A DNA stretch of 64,000 nt from Streptomyces cylindrosporus (GCF_022698165.1 NZ_JALDAY010000001.1:248001-312000), one strand, 5' to 3'. Counted from the first letter of the stretch, positions 16,084 through 26,582 are shown. Numbers and translations are program-made. The notes: generated from the sequence alone by a model not told the origin.

Positions 16084-16217
16084 CGTCACGTCCCCCACGT
16101 CACGTCCCCCGTCGTACGACCATCCTCGATCCCGGACTCCTGCGCTGCCAGGTGCTGTCAGTACCAGCATCGGCGGGCTCTCCGCACCCGTACCGGGGCC
16201 TCGTCACGCTCGGGAGC
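16084..16217. promoter_or_regulatory. Divergent regulatory region between XRE regulator and MFS exporter
   Basis: This 134-bp region must contain both promoters. ACGTCCCCC occurs twice in direct repeat near 16088-16110. TGCTG (16153-16157) and CAGCA (16165-16169) form an inverted repeat with a 7-bp spacer. Either could be the operator; neither matches a site I know. Confidence 0.35.
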
Positions 16218-17687
16218 ATGACGACGACATCCCGGACGGGACCGGGGCCCGCGCCCCTTCCAACGCCTGAGAAAAGTGAAGCACCCGCCACTGACAACCG
16301 GCCCCGGGCGCTGCTCGCGCTCGTCCTCGCCGCCCAGTTCATGGCCCTGCTCGACGTGTTCATCGTGAACGTCGCGGCCCCCACCATCGGCACCGACCTG
16401 CACGCCTCCGGCGCCGACCTGCAACTGGTGATCGCCGGCTACGCGATCACGTACTCGGTCCTGCTGATCACCGGCGCCCGCCTCGGCGACCGGCTCGGCC
16501 ACGGCCGGGTCCACCTCGCCGGTCTCGCCCTGTTCACCGCGGCCTCGCTCGCCTGCGGCCTGGCGCGGGGGTCCGCCGAACTCATCGTGTTCCGGCTGGT
16601 GCAGGGCGCGGGCTCGGCCGTGATGATCCCGCAGGTGCTCAGCCTGATCCAGCGGAACTTCACCGGCGAGGCCCGGGCCCGCGCGCTCGGCGCGTACGCC
16701 GCGGTCATCGCGGTCGGTGCCGCGGCCGGGCAGGTCGTCGGCGGACTCCTCGTCAGCGCCGACCTGTTCGGCACCGGCTGGCGTCCCGTGTTCCTGGTGA
16801 ACGTGCCGGTGGGCCTCGTACTGCTGGCCGTCGGCAGCCGGGTGCTGCCCGCCCGCGACGCCGAGGCGGGGGACCGGGGGCGCGGCCTCGACCTGCCCGG
16901 CCTGCTGCTGCTCGGCGCGGCCGTGTCGCTGTTCACCGTGCCGCTGGTGCTCGGGCAGGAGCAGGACTGGCCGCTGTGGTCCTGGCTGTCCCTCGCCTCC
17001 GCGGCCGTGCTCTTCGCCCTGTTCTGCTGGTACGAATCCCGGCTCGCCCGGCACGGTGGCGCCCCGCTGATCGCACCCCGCGTGCTGCGCCACCCCGGCA
17101 TGGGCCTCGCGGTCTTCCGCATCCTCGCCGTCATGGCCGTCAACGGCGGCTTCCTGTTCGCGGTCACCCTGCACATCCAGGGCGGCCTCGGCTACAGCGC
17201 CCTGCGCGCGGGCCTCAGCTTCGCGCCCACCGCGGTCGTCTTCGGGCTGGTCGGGCTGACCTGGCGCAACTGGCCGGCGTCCTGGCAACGGCTGCTCATC
17301 CCGGTCGGGTTCGTGCTGATCGCGCTCTCCGTGACCGGCGTCGGCCTGGCCCTGAAGGGCGGTGCCGAGGGCGGGGTGCCCCTGTACGTGGCCTACGCCG
17401 GCGTCGGCGTGGGGATCGCGCTCGGCTTCAGCCCTACCCTGACCCGGGCGCTGGCCACGGTCCGGCCCGAGGACGCGGCGGACGCCAGCGGACTGCTCGC
17501 CACGGTCGCTCAGCTCGGACAGCTGACCGGAGTCGCCGCGTTCGGCACACTGTTCCTCAATCGGCTTGAGTCACTTGGGGCCCCGGAGGCGTATACCTCT
17601 GCGGAGGCGCTTTTGGCGTGCATGTTCGCGCTGGCCGGGACGGCCGCGGCGGGTGCCGTGTCCGGACTGGTACTGAGGCGTCGCTGA
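16218..17687 (+). CDS. MFS transporter, DHA2 (drug:H+ antiporter) family
   Basis: A 489-aa integral membrane protein with about 14 hydrophobic segments, the number typical of the DHA2/EmrB group. The first helix carries QFMALLDVFIVNVAAPTIGTDL, a hallmark of the group, followed by ITGARLGDRLGHGRV (motif A region) and FRLVQGAGSAVMIPQ. Members export antibiotics and other toxic compounds using the proton gradient. ATG 16218 is preferred because longer reading frames overlap the divergent regulator; GGGAG lies immediately upstream. Probably controlled by the XRE regulator. Confidence 0.92.
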   Translation: MTTTSRTGPGPAPLPTPEKSEAPATDNRPRALLALVLAAQFMALLDVFIVNVAAPTIGTDLHASGADLQLVIAGYAITYSVLLITGARLGDRLGHGRVHLAGLALFTAASLACGLARGSAELIVFRLVQGAGSAVMIPQVLSLIQRNFTGEARARALGAYAAVIAVGAAAGQVVGGLLVSADLFGTGWRPVFLVNVPVGLVLLAVGSRVLPARDAEAGDRGRGLDLPGLLLLGAAVSLFTVPLVLGQEQDWPLWSWLSLASAAVLFALFCWYESRLARHGGAPLIAPRVLRHPGMGLAVFRILAVMAVNGGFLFAVTLHIQGGLGYSALRAGLSFAPTAVVFGLVGLTWRNWPASWQRLLIPVGFVLIALSVTGVGLALKGGAEGGVPLYVAYAGVGVGIALGFSPTLTRALATVRPEDAADASGLLATVAQLGQLTGVAAFGTLFLNRLESLGAPEAYTSAEALLACMFALAGTAAAGAVSGLVLRRR

Positions 17688-17757
17688 CCGTATCGGTCCG
17701 GCCGTGGCAGAATCAAACGGCCGGAAGGGGGCGCGGCCCGACGGGAGGGAGCTAGTG

Positions 17758-17931
17758 ATGCCTGCGAGCATCCTCGAGGAGGACGGCCACCTCCTCGAAG
17801 CGGCGTCGACACGGGACACGGTCACCCGCCTGAGCTGCCCTTCCTGCGGTTCCCTCCATGTCGCTCAGGTCCTCGGCGACAACGGTGGAATCTCCTACGT
17901 GTGCACGGCCTGCGGCCACAGCTGGAGCTGA
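17758..17931 (+). CDS. Small zinc-ribbon protein (57 aa)
   Basis: A 57-aa peptide with CPSCGSL and, 22 residues on, CTACGHSW, a four-cysteine zinc ribbon. The N-terminal 25 residues are acidic (MPASILEEDGHLLEAAS). ATG 17758 is preceded by a good GGGAGGGAG site; an in-frame GTG at 17704 would add 18 residues. Function unknown, but such ribbons often bind nucleic acid or RNA polymerase. The second zinc protein starts three bases after its stop. Confidence 0.8.
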   Translation: MPASILEEDGHLLEAASTRDTVTRLSCPSCGSLHVAQVLGDNGGISYVCTACGHSWS

Positions 17932-17934
17932 TCG

Positions 17935-18168
17935 ATGGGTGCACACAGGCGAAAGTGCGACTGGTGCGGCAGCGGTACGCCGATCGTCCGCGACATGGAA
18001 CCGGTCAACCCCGACTACCAGTACTGGTGCGAGGAGTGCGCGCGGGCGCTGATCATAAAAGGCGACCCGATCGAGACGTACCGCGAACTGGAGGGCGAGC
18101 CGATCTACGGGCGCCTTCTGGAGGAGCACTGCACCCTCAAGCGGTTCTACTCCTTCGTCACCGCTTGA
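17935..18168 (+). CDS. Small CxxC zinc-binding protein (77 aa)
   Basis: A 77-aa protein with KCDWCGSGTPI near the N-terminus and WCEECARALI at about residue 31, consistent with one structural zinc. The C-terminal half is charged and Tyr-rich. The ATG is three bases after the previous stop, so the two are almost certainly translated together. I do not recognise a family with known function. Confidence 0.8.
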   Translation: MGAHRRKCDWCGSGTPIVRDMEPVNPDYQYWCEECARALIIKGDPIETYRELEGEPIYGRLLEEHCTLKRFYSFVTA

Positions 18169-18228
18169 CACCGTCGGCGCTGTCCTGGGCCGACGGAAAC
18201 GATTTGGTGTTCCACCCGGTGGACCGTG

Positions 18229-18234
18229 TAATGT
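18229..18234 (+). promoter_or_regulatory. -10 box of second tRNA-Ala
   Basis: TAATGT with a TTGGTG at 18204-18209 (19-bp spacing) lies about 40 bp upstream of the tRNA. Confidence 0.45.
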
Positions 18235-18274
18235 TGGCGTCGCCGCCGGGGGAAACCCCGGGGGACCAGAACAC

Positions 18275-18347
18275 GGGGCTATAGCTCAGTTGGTAGAGCG
18301 CCTGCATGGCATGCAGGAGGTCAGGAGTTCAATTCTCCTTAGCTCCA
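18275..18347 (+). tRNA. tRNA-Ala (GGC anticodon), copy 2
   Basis: 73 nt, identical base for base to the copy at 15137-15209, with anticodon GGC and no encoded CCA. The flanking promoters and terminators differ from the first copy, so the duplication is of the gene itself or is old. Confidence 0.97.
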
Positions 18348-18351
18348 CAGC

Positions 18352-18392
18352 AGATCCCGCCGGGTCGAGACAACCCGGCGGGATCTTTCTTT
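18352..18392 (+). terminator. Strong intrinsic terminator of tRNA-Ala copy 2
   Basis: A perfect 14-bp stem (18352-18365 with 18373-18386) with a 7-base loop, followed by TTTCTTTT. A textbook rho-independent terminator. Confidence 0.9.
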
Positions 18393-18457
18393 TCCGCAGG
18401 GGGAGTTGGGAACGCGGAAGGGCCGCCCGGATCGGGCGGCCCTTCGTGGTGCGGGGG

Positions 18458-20074
18458 TCAGCGGCCCAGTGCGCGCCGTCCGCGGCCCTGGGAGAGCACC
18501 GGCAGGTTCCGGGAGGGCGCGCGGTCGCGCGGGGCCTCCTCCTCGATGCGCAGGGCCAGCGCCGGGCAGCGGCGCACCGCGCGCAGGGCCTTGGCCTCCG
18601 CGTAGCGCGGCACCTGGGCCTGGGCGACGGTCGGGAAGCCGTCGGCGCCCAGTTCGAAGACCTCCGGGAGGATGTCGGCGCACAGTCCGTGGCCGCGGCA
18701 CAGCGTCCAGTCGACGTAGATCTTCTGCCGGCTGGCTCCGGTCTCCTGTGGCGCCTCTCCGCCGCCCGGGATGCCCGTGGGCAGCTTGCCGTCCTCGAAG
18801 AGCGGCAGAACGCCCTCCACGGGCCGTCCGCAGCCGTTTCCGAGGACATGGGCGGCGAGGTCGTCGGTGAACGCCTTGATGGTCGACTCCAGGAACATCG
18901 CGGAGCCGTCCGGGTGCGAGCACGCGCCGCGCCGCTTCACGTTCTTGGCGACCTGCTTGAGCGCCTCCAGGGCGGCCGGACCGCCGCCGTTGAGGATGTC
19001 CTCCATGCCGCGCGCGGCGGCCGGCAGCCCGAGGTAGCAGGGGCCGCACTGGCCCGCGCTCTCCTCGGCCAGCCACTGCGCCACGCGCAGCGACTCGCCC
19101 AGCGGGCAGGTCTCCTGAGTGATCGGCAGGATCGCTCCGGCGCCGAGTGCGCCGCCCACGGCGTCCAGGGAGTTGCGGGAGACGATCGCCTCGTTGACCG
19201 TCGCCGCGTCGATCCACTTGCCGTGGTAGCCACCGGTCAGCACGCCCTGCGGCACCGGCGGGGCGCCGGCCAGCTGCAGGACGTAACGCAGCGGTACGCC
19301 CGTGGGGACCTCGATCACCATGGGGCGGGCGACGGCGCCGGAGACCGTCAGCATGACGGTGCCCGGCTCGTCGTACAGGCCGGTGTTGCCGTAGCGCTCG
19401 GGCCCGATGCGGGCGGCGATCGCCAGCTGGGCGAAGGTCTCGGCGTTCGACAGCAGCGTGGGCGCGCCGCCGACGCCGTTCTGCGAAGCGCTGACCTTGC
19501 GGCCGGGCGGGATCGCCGGGCCGCCGTCGATCGACCGGATCAGCGACGCGGCCGCTCCGGTCACCATGCGGATGGGGTTGCGCTGCACGCTCGCGCGCAG
19601 CGCCGAGCGCCGGCTGTTGCTCAGGCCGCGTTCGGCGAGCGCCGCCTCCATGGAGCGCTGCGTCGACTCCCGGGTGACCCCCACCACGAGCGTGCGGGCA
19701 CCCAGGGCTTCGGCGACGAGCAGCGCGCCGTCCAGGATGAGATGCGGGGCACGGTTGATCAGCACCGTGTCCTTGCGGCAGGCCGGTTCGTCCTCACTGC
19801 CGTTGACGACGACGACCGGCCGTACGCCGCGCTTGATCGCGGCCTCGGCGACCGAGCGCAGCTTCTTGTGGAAGGGGAAGCCCGCGCCGCCGCGGCCCTT
19901 CAGGTTGATGTTCTCGGCGAGCTTCGCGAGCTGCTCGCCGCCAAGGGGTTCGAGCGGTCCGTGCACCTTGAGGTGCATGGACAGATCGAGTCGTTCGACA
20001 AGGTCGAAGCCCGACGTGAGCTGCGGAAGACCGACCACGCGGACTTCTGGTACGTCGGGCAGGGCCTCGTTCAC
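18458..20074 (-). CDS. NuoF-like iron-sulfur flavoprotein with C-terminal ferredoxin domain
   Basis: A 538-aa protein related to the NADH-binding 51-kDa subunit of complex I. The FMN-binding GRGGAGFP is at 60-67 and NGSEDEP at 91-97. An SLBB-like segment (IEVPTGVPLRYVLQLAG) follows. In the 4Fe-4S region the usual CxxCxxC reads AGQCGPC: Cys343, Cys346 and later Cys385 are kept, but the first ligand is Ala340. Residues 452-510 form a ferredoxin with three cysteines (Cys459, Cys465, Cys503), typical of a [3Fe-4S] cluster. It probably passes electrons to or from the cytochrome b partner, whose stop codon overlaps this ATG. No NuoE partner is adjacent. The electron donor is unknown. Confidence 0.85.
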   Translation of the reverse strand: MNEALPDVPEVRVVGLPQLTSGFDLVERLDLSMHLKVHGPLEPLGGEQLAKLAENINLKGRGGAGFPFHKKLRSVAEAAIKRGVRPVVVVNGSEDEPACRKDTVLINRAPHLILDGALLVAEALGARTLVVGVTRESTQRSMEAALAERGLSNSRRSALRASVQRNPIRMVTGAAASLIRSIDGGPAIPPGRKVSASQNGVGGAPTLLSNAETFAQLAIAARIGPERYGNTGLYDEPGTVMLTVSGAVARPMVIEVPTGVPLRYVLQLAGAPPVPQGVLTGGYHGKWIDAATVNEAIVSRNSLDAVGGALGAGAILPITQETCPLGESLRVAQWLAEESAGQCGPCYLGLPAAARGMEDILNGGGPAALEALKQVAKNVKRRGACSHPDGSAMFLESTIKAFTDDLAAHVLGNGCGRPVEGVLPLFEDGKLPTGIPGGGEAPQETGASRQKIYVDWTLCRGHGLCADILPEVFELGADGFPTVAQAQVPRYAEAKALRAVRRCPALALRIEEEAPRDRAPSRNLPVLSQGRGRRALGR

Positions 20075-21351
20075 CTATAGCCTCCGGAAGGCGTGTTCCA
20101 AGGTTCGCCCGAACCCGGCGCGTCGAAGGACTCACCGGGCTGTGGTGCATTGGCGGGACCGCTGTTGTACGTGTCGTTGGGGTTGTACGTGCCGTACCCC
20201 GTGTTCATCTCACCGGTGTCGTACACATCACTGTTGCGGTAGGCCGCGGTGCCCGAATTGCCATAGGCCGGGATGTTGTATCCGGTGTCCTGCATCGGGT
20301 CGTACGCCGACGGGGGCGCCTCGCCGACCGGAGGGGGCGAGGGGACCGGCCAGCTGCCCGTGCCGTCCTGGCGGGGGATCGCCTCCGTGGCCTGCATGTC
20401 CAGCGGCAGGTCCATGCGCGCGGTCTGGTCGGCCCCGTACGGCTGCTGCTGGGGCGTCACGGCGCGGTAGGCCGCCGCGAAGCCGCCGGTGGACTCCGGG
20501 GACATGGTGCGCGACGAGGCGGTGTCGTAGAACGCCGCGGCGGGTGTGCTCGTCGTCTCCGCACGCGACGGCCTGGGCGCGCGCTCGTAGCCCGGCAGCG
20601 CGGAGGCGGTGTCGCCCACGCGCGCGCGGCTGGCCTCGAGTTCCTCGGCACGGATCGAGCCAGGATCGTTGCCCAGGAGTTCGGCGAGCCGGTCGGCGAC
20701 CCTCCGCTTGAACGGGCGCGGGGCCGCGCGCAGGGCGAGCATCGCGGCGACGGCCACCAGGCAGAGCTCGTACGAGATCATGAAGAACGGCTTCGCCGCG
20801 CGGCCCGCGAACAGGCCGTGGATCAGCGCACAGCACCAGGCCGGGTAGGCCAGCGCGTGCATGGCCCGCCAGCGGGCCGCGACCGGCGCGGGGGAGGCGA
20901 ACTGGTTGCGCAGGGCGCCGGTGACACCCACGAAGATCATGAGCAGGCCGGCCAGGGAGCCGAGGCCGATGAGGCCGCCGCTGCCCGAGACGCCGAGGCT
21001 GAAGGGGATCAGCGCGGCGATCAGGACGGTGTGGTCCAGCGCCAGCTTGATGGTGATGTGCACCAGCAGGAAGGCGATCGAGCCGACGGCGGTCACCCGG
21101 TGGATGCCCTGCGCGATGATGCGCTGACGCGTGTTGAGGATCAGCCGGTCCTGGGCGACCAGGCCCCAGATCACCGAGCAGGTCAGGCACACGAGCGAGA
21201 GCACGCCCGCGCCGAAGTTGAGGAAGTCCTGGAGCCAGCCGCCTCCGAGCAGCACGACAACGGGTATGAGCAGCAGAACGACGGCGGTCGCCACCCCGTA
21301 GGCCGACCGGCCTGCCTTGGGTAGCGAACTGTTACTGCGACGAGGGTTCAT
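20071..21351 (-). CDS. Cytochrome b-type (ferric reductase-like) membrane protein
   Basis: A 426-aa protein with about six membrane spans in residues 17-210, then a long Tyr/Pro/Ser-rich cytoplasmic tail of about 210 residues. Histidines at 84 and 98, and at 165 and 178, are spaced 13-14 residues apart in two helices, the bis-heme b pattern of ferric reductases and NADPH oxidases. ATG 21351 has GGAG upstream. Its stop overlaps the ATG of the NuoF-like gene by 4 bp, so the two are translationally coupled and probably form a membrane-bound oxidoreductase. The flavin domain usual in ferric reductases is missing here; the NuoF-like partner could supply it. Confidence 0.82.
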   Translation of the reverse strand: MNPRRSNSSLPKAGRSAYGVATAVVLLLIPVVVLLGGGWLQDFLNFGAGVLSLVCLTCSVIWGLVAQDRLILNTRQRIIAQGIHRVTAVGSIAFLLVHITIKLALDHTVLIAALIPFSLGVSGSGGLIGLGSLAGLLMIFVGVTGALRNQFASPAPVAARWRAMHALAYPAWCCALIHGLFAGRAAKPFFMISYELCLVAVAAMLALRAAPRPFKRRVADRLAELLGNDPGSIRAEELEASRARVGDTASALPGYERAPRPSRAETTSTPAAAFYDTASSRTMSPESTGGFAAAYRAVTPQQQPYGADQTARMDLPLDMQATEAIPRQDGTGSWPVPSPPPVGEAPPSAYDPMQDTGYNIPAYGNSGTAAYRNSDVYDTGEMNTGYGTYNPNDTYNSGPANAPQPGESFDAPGSGEPWNTPSGGYR

Positions 21352-21590
21352 GGGGGCAACTCCGAGCGGTTCGGGAAAGCGGTCCCGGTGCCGCACTCTA
21401 AGCGGCGCCATACCGGTGGGTACGACGTTTGAGTTATTGCGTTGTTATCAAAGGACTGCGTGGCCGTTGTGATGTCCGGGTACTGGGCGTTACGCGAAGT
21501 AACTTTTGACCTTGGTTCAGTTTTTGTCGGGTGTGATCCGGTGCCAAGGACCCATACGGAAGCGCGTCGCAGTCCGCTCAAGCGCTGCGG
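21352..21590. other. Divergent non-coding region upstream of the leuS leader
   Basis: About 240 bp separating the cytochrome b gene (minus) from the leuS leader (plus). It contains AT-rich stretches (for example TTTTGACCTTGGTTCAG near 21506) that may serve the minus-strand promoter. I see no gene. Confidence 0.4.
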
Positions 21591-21596
21591 TACCCT
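21591..21596 (+). promoter_or_regulatory. -10 box of the leuS leader transcript
   Basis: TACCCT ends exactly six bases before ATG 21603 of the leader peptide, so the leader peptide would be translated from a leaderless transcript. Confidence 0.6.
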
Positions 21597-21602
21597 AACC
21601 GC

Positions 21603-21641
21603 ATGCGTGCCGTACGCCTTCTGCTTAGCGAGCCGCGCTGA
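21603..21641 (+). CDS. leuS leader peptide (12 aa, Leu-Leu-Leu)
   Basis: Twelve codons reading [12 protein letters not shown] then TGA. The three consecutive leucines are encoded CTT CTG CTT; CTT is a rare codon in this high-GC genome, so the run would be sensitive to the charging of leucyl-tRNA. The peptide ends 45 bases before the terminator stem. This is the layout of leader-peptide attenuation. I recall that leucine leader peptides have been predicted upstream of actinobacterial leu genes. Confidence 0.75.
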   Translation: MRAVRLLLSEPR

Positions 21642-21647
21642 TCAGTC

Positions 21648-21710
21648 CCGACCACCGGTCAGACGTGGTCGGCATCGGCGCGGCGTCCCCTCCTGTGCGA
21701 GGGGATTTTT
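21648..21710 (+). promoter_or_regulatory. leuS transcription attenuator
   Basis: The first hairpin is CCGACCAC (21648-21655) with GTGGTCGG (21665-21672), a perfect 8-bp stem. The second is TCCCCTC (21686-21692) with GAGGGGA (21699-21705) followed by TTTTT (21706-21710), an intrinsic terminator lying 55 bp upstream of leuS. A ribosome stalled at the Leu codons would cover the region before the first hairpin and could shift the balance to an antiterminated form. I did not find a clearly stronger alternative pairing by eye. Confidence 0.7.
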
Positions 21711-21765
21711 CGTTTCCCGAACGACACAGCCGCTGGCAGAGACGATCGATGGAGCTTTGAGGATC

Positions 21766-24645
<2,880 letters not shown>

Positions 24646-24659
24646 GTGTGAGTGTGCGC

Positions 24660-24695
24660 TTGGGGCTGGGGCTGGGGCTGGGGCTGGGGCTTGGG
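24660..24695 (+). repeat. GGGGCT hexanucleotide repeat
   Basis: Five consecutive runs of four G separated by CT, followed by CTTGGG, directly after leuS. The plus strand has the run pattern needed for an intramolecular G-quadruplex. Confidence 0.8.
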
Positions 24696-24752
24696 CGTCG
24701 GTCTGGCGTCGGCCTCGGTGGTCCGGGGTGAGCGTCTCGGGGTAGTCCCCTA

Positions 24753-24793
24753 CGGGCAGGTTCGGGGTTCTTCTGGAACTCCGGGCCTGCCCG
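24753..24793 (+). terminator. Two-part hairpin terminator after leuS
   Basis: CGGGCAGG (24753-24760) pairs with CCTGCCCG (24786-24793). Inside it, GGGGTTC (24764-24770) pairs with GAACTCC (24776-24782). A stable stem without a T tract. Confidence 0.7.
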
Positions 24794-24851
24794 CTGCGTT
24801 TACCGTTGAAGAGCGGCGCGGCAGGTGTCGCGCCCGGTCGGAGGAGGAGCG

Positions 24852-25583
24852 GTGGAAGCAGTGATCGCGGTGTTCGCCCTTCTCTTCGTGCTCTTCCTGG
24901 TGCTCGGCGCCTACGCCACGGTGAAGGTGATCGGCGCCGCCAAGCGCGGCGTGGACCGCACCATCGACCAGGCCCGACGCACGGTCGAGGACCACACGCT
25001 CCGGGCCAAGACGTACGTCCCGGGCCCGGTGAGCGAGGTTGCCCAGCTGCGTCTGAAGCTCCGCACCTCCATGCGCGCCACACAGGACGCGCTGCACGCG
25101 GGCGTGCGGGAGGACGAGTCGCTCAAGGAATCCCTGGCACTCTTCCGGCGACTCAGCGCGCACGGACACGAACTGGACGCCGAGCTCAAGCGACTGGAGT
25201 CCGACCCCGACCGCGCCACGCTCGCCGAGCGGCTGCCCGATCTGCGCGCACGCACCGAGCGCGTCACACAGTCGGCGGACTCCCTGCGCTGGGCGGCCCG
25301 CGACCGGGCCCGCCGCTTCGCCGACGACGATCTGGACACGCTCAGCGCGCAGATCGGCGTGGAGGCCGACGCCCTGCGGCACTGGACGAAGGCCCAGCCC
25401 ACGGAGGCCCCGCCGCCCTGGCCCGAGGCGCCGGTTCCGGACAACGGGACGGCGCAGCAGACCTGGCCGGAGACACCCCGCTCGCGTGCGGCCGAGGAAC
25501 CGCCGCGGTCCGCCATCAACCCGCCGGGGCAGCGCCCGACCTACCCATGGCAGAAGAAACCCCGTCCCGAGAGCACTACTTGA
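24852..25583 (+). CDS. Membrane-anchored coiled-coil protein
   Basis: A 243-aa protein with an N-terminal membrane anchor (VIAVFALLFVLFLVLGAYATV). A long charged helical region follows (about residues 40-185, with many Arg/Glu/Ala heptads such as RRLSAHGHELDAELKRLESD), then a Pro-rich tail ending YPWQKKPRPES. Function unknown. GTG 24852 is selected by GGAGGAG four to five bases upstream and places the hydrophobic anchor at the extreme N-terminus. The degV gene follows 72 bp later under its own promoter. Confidence 0.8.
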   Translation: MEAVIAVFALLFVLFLVLGAYATVKVIGAAKRGVDRTIDQARRTVEDHTLRAKTYVPGPVSEVAQLRLKLRTSMRATQDALHAGVREDESLKESLALFRRLSAHGHELDAELKRLESDPDRATLAERLPDLRARTERVTQSADSLRWAARDRARRFADDDLDTLSAQIGVEADALRHWTKAQPTEAPPPWPEAPVPDNGTAQQTWPETPRSRAAEEPPRSAINPPGQRPTYPWQKKPRPESTT

Positions 25584-25642
25584 TCCGGTCAAGGGCAGAC
25601 CAGGTGAGAGGGGCCGGGCTGCCGTCCGGGCGCTACGGCAGG

Positions 25643-25648
25643 TAACCT
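25643..25648 (+). promoter_or_regulatory. degV leaderless -10 box
   Basis: TAACCT ends seven bases before ATG 25656. No ribosome site is present. Confidence 0.5.
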
Positions 25649-25655
25649 CCAGCTC

Positions 25656-26501
25656 ATGTCCCGCCATGTCGCGATCGTCACCGATTCAACGGCCTACCTG
25701 CCGCCGCGGACGATGGAGCGCCACGGCATCACAGCGGTGCCCCTGACGGTGGTCCTCGGCAACCAGGCGCTGGACGAGGGCACCGAGATCTCCACCCGGT
25801 CGCTGGCCCAGGCGCTCCAGAAGCGGCGCCCGGTCACCACGTCGCGGCCCAGCCCGCAGCTCTTCGCCGAGACGTATCGCAAGGTCGCCGAGTCCGGGGC
25901 CACCGGCATCGTCTCCCTCCATCTCTCCGCGGACCTGTCGGGCACGTACGACGCGGCGGTCCTCGCGGCGCGGGAGGCGCCGGTGCCGGTGCGGGTGGTG
26001 GACACCGGGACGGTCGCCATGGCGCTCGGCTTCTGCGCGCTGGCCGCGGCGGAGGCGGCGGAGGCGGGCGGCACAGTGGATGAGGCGGTCACCGCGGCGG
26101 AGAAACGAGCGTCCGGGACCTCGGCCTACTTCTACGTCGACACCCTCGACTATCTGCGGCGCGGCGGGCGGATCGGCGCGGCGCAGGCGCTGCTGGGTTC
26201 CGCGCTCGCCGTGAAACCGTTGCTGAAGTTGGACGGCGGCCGGATCGAACTCCTGGAGAAGGTCCGCACGGCGTCGAGGGCCATCGCCCGCCTGGAGGAG
26301 ATCGCGGCCGACCGCGCCGGCAGCGCGCCGGTGGACATCGCCGTGCACCACCTCTCCGCACCGGACCGGGCGTCGGCGCTTGCGGACCGGTTGCGGGCGC
26401 GGGTGCCGGGGGTGGCGGACCTGCATGTGAGCGAGGTCGGGGCGGTGATCGGGGCGCATACCGGGCCCGGGTTGTTGGGGGTTGTGGTTTCGCCGAGGTG
26501 A
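25656..26501 (+). CDS. DegV family fatty-acid-binding protein
   Basis: A 281-aa DegV protein (FakB-like). Members bind a fatty acid and present it to a kinase (FakA) for phosphorylation. Family blocks are VTDSTAYLPP at the N-terminus, TSRPSPQLF, GIVSLHLSADLSGTYDAAVLAA, VVDTGTVAMALGF, LDYLRRGGRIGAAQALLGSALAVKPLL and the C-terminal VGAVIGAHTGPGLLG. No FakA gene is adjacent. Degenerate codon choice at the very end (GGGTTGTTGGGGGTTGTGG) marks a compositional change before comEA. Confidence 0.95.
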   Translation: MSRHVAIVTDSTAYLPPRTMERHGITAVPLTVVLGNQALDEGTEISTRSLAQALQKRRPVTTSRPSPQLFAETYRKVAESGATGIVSLHLSADLSGTYDAAVLAAREAPVPVRVVDTGTVAMALGFCALAAAEAAEAGGTVDEAVTAAEKRASGTSAYFYVDTLDYLRRGGRIGAAQALLGSALAVKPLLKLDGGRIELLEKVRTASRAIARLEEIAADRAGSAPVDIAVHHLSAPDRASALADRLRARVPGVADLHVSEVGAVIGAHTGPGLLGVVVSPR

Positions 26502-26573
26502 CGGTCCGTCGGTGGCTCGCGCCGGCGCTGTGGCTGTGAGGGGAACTTGTGATCACCCGTGAGGGTGGTGGAG

Positions 26574-26582
26574 TTATCCACA
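26574..26582 (+). promoter_or_regulatory. Consensus DnaA box upstream of comEA
   Basis: TTATCCACA matches the DnaA box consensus exactly, 70 bp upstream of comEA. It is a single box far from any origin feature, so it would act as a regulatory or titration site if it is used. Confidence 0.5.

Noticed and set aside
15137..18347. tRNA-Ala copies as att sites of an integrative element
   Set aside because: No integrase, excisionase or plasmid gene lies between or beside them; kept only as a duplication finding.
21603..21710. T-box riboswitch before leuS
   Set aside because: No T-box sequence or specifier loop was seen; the Leu-codon leader peptide explains the region better.
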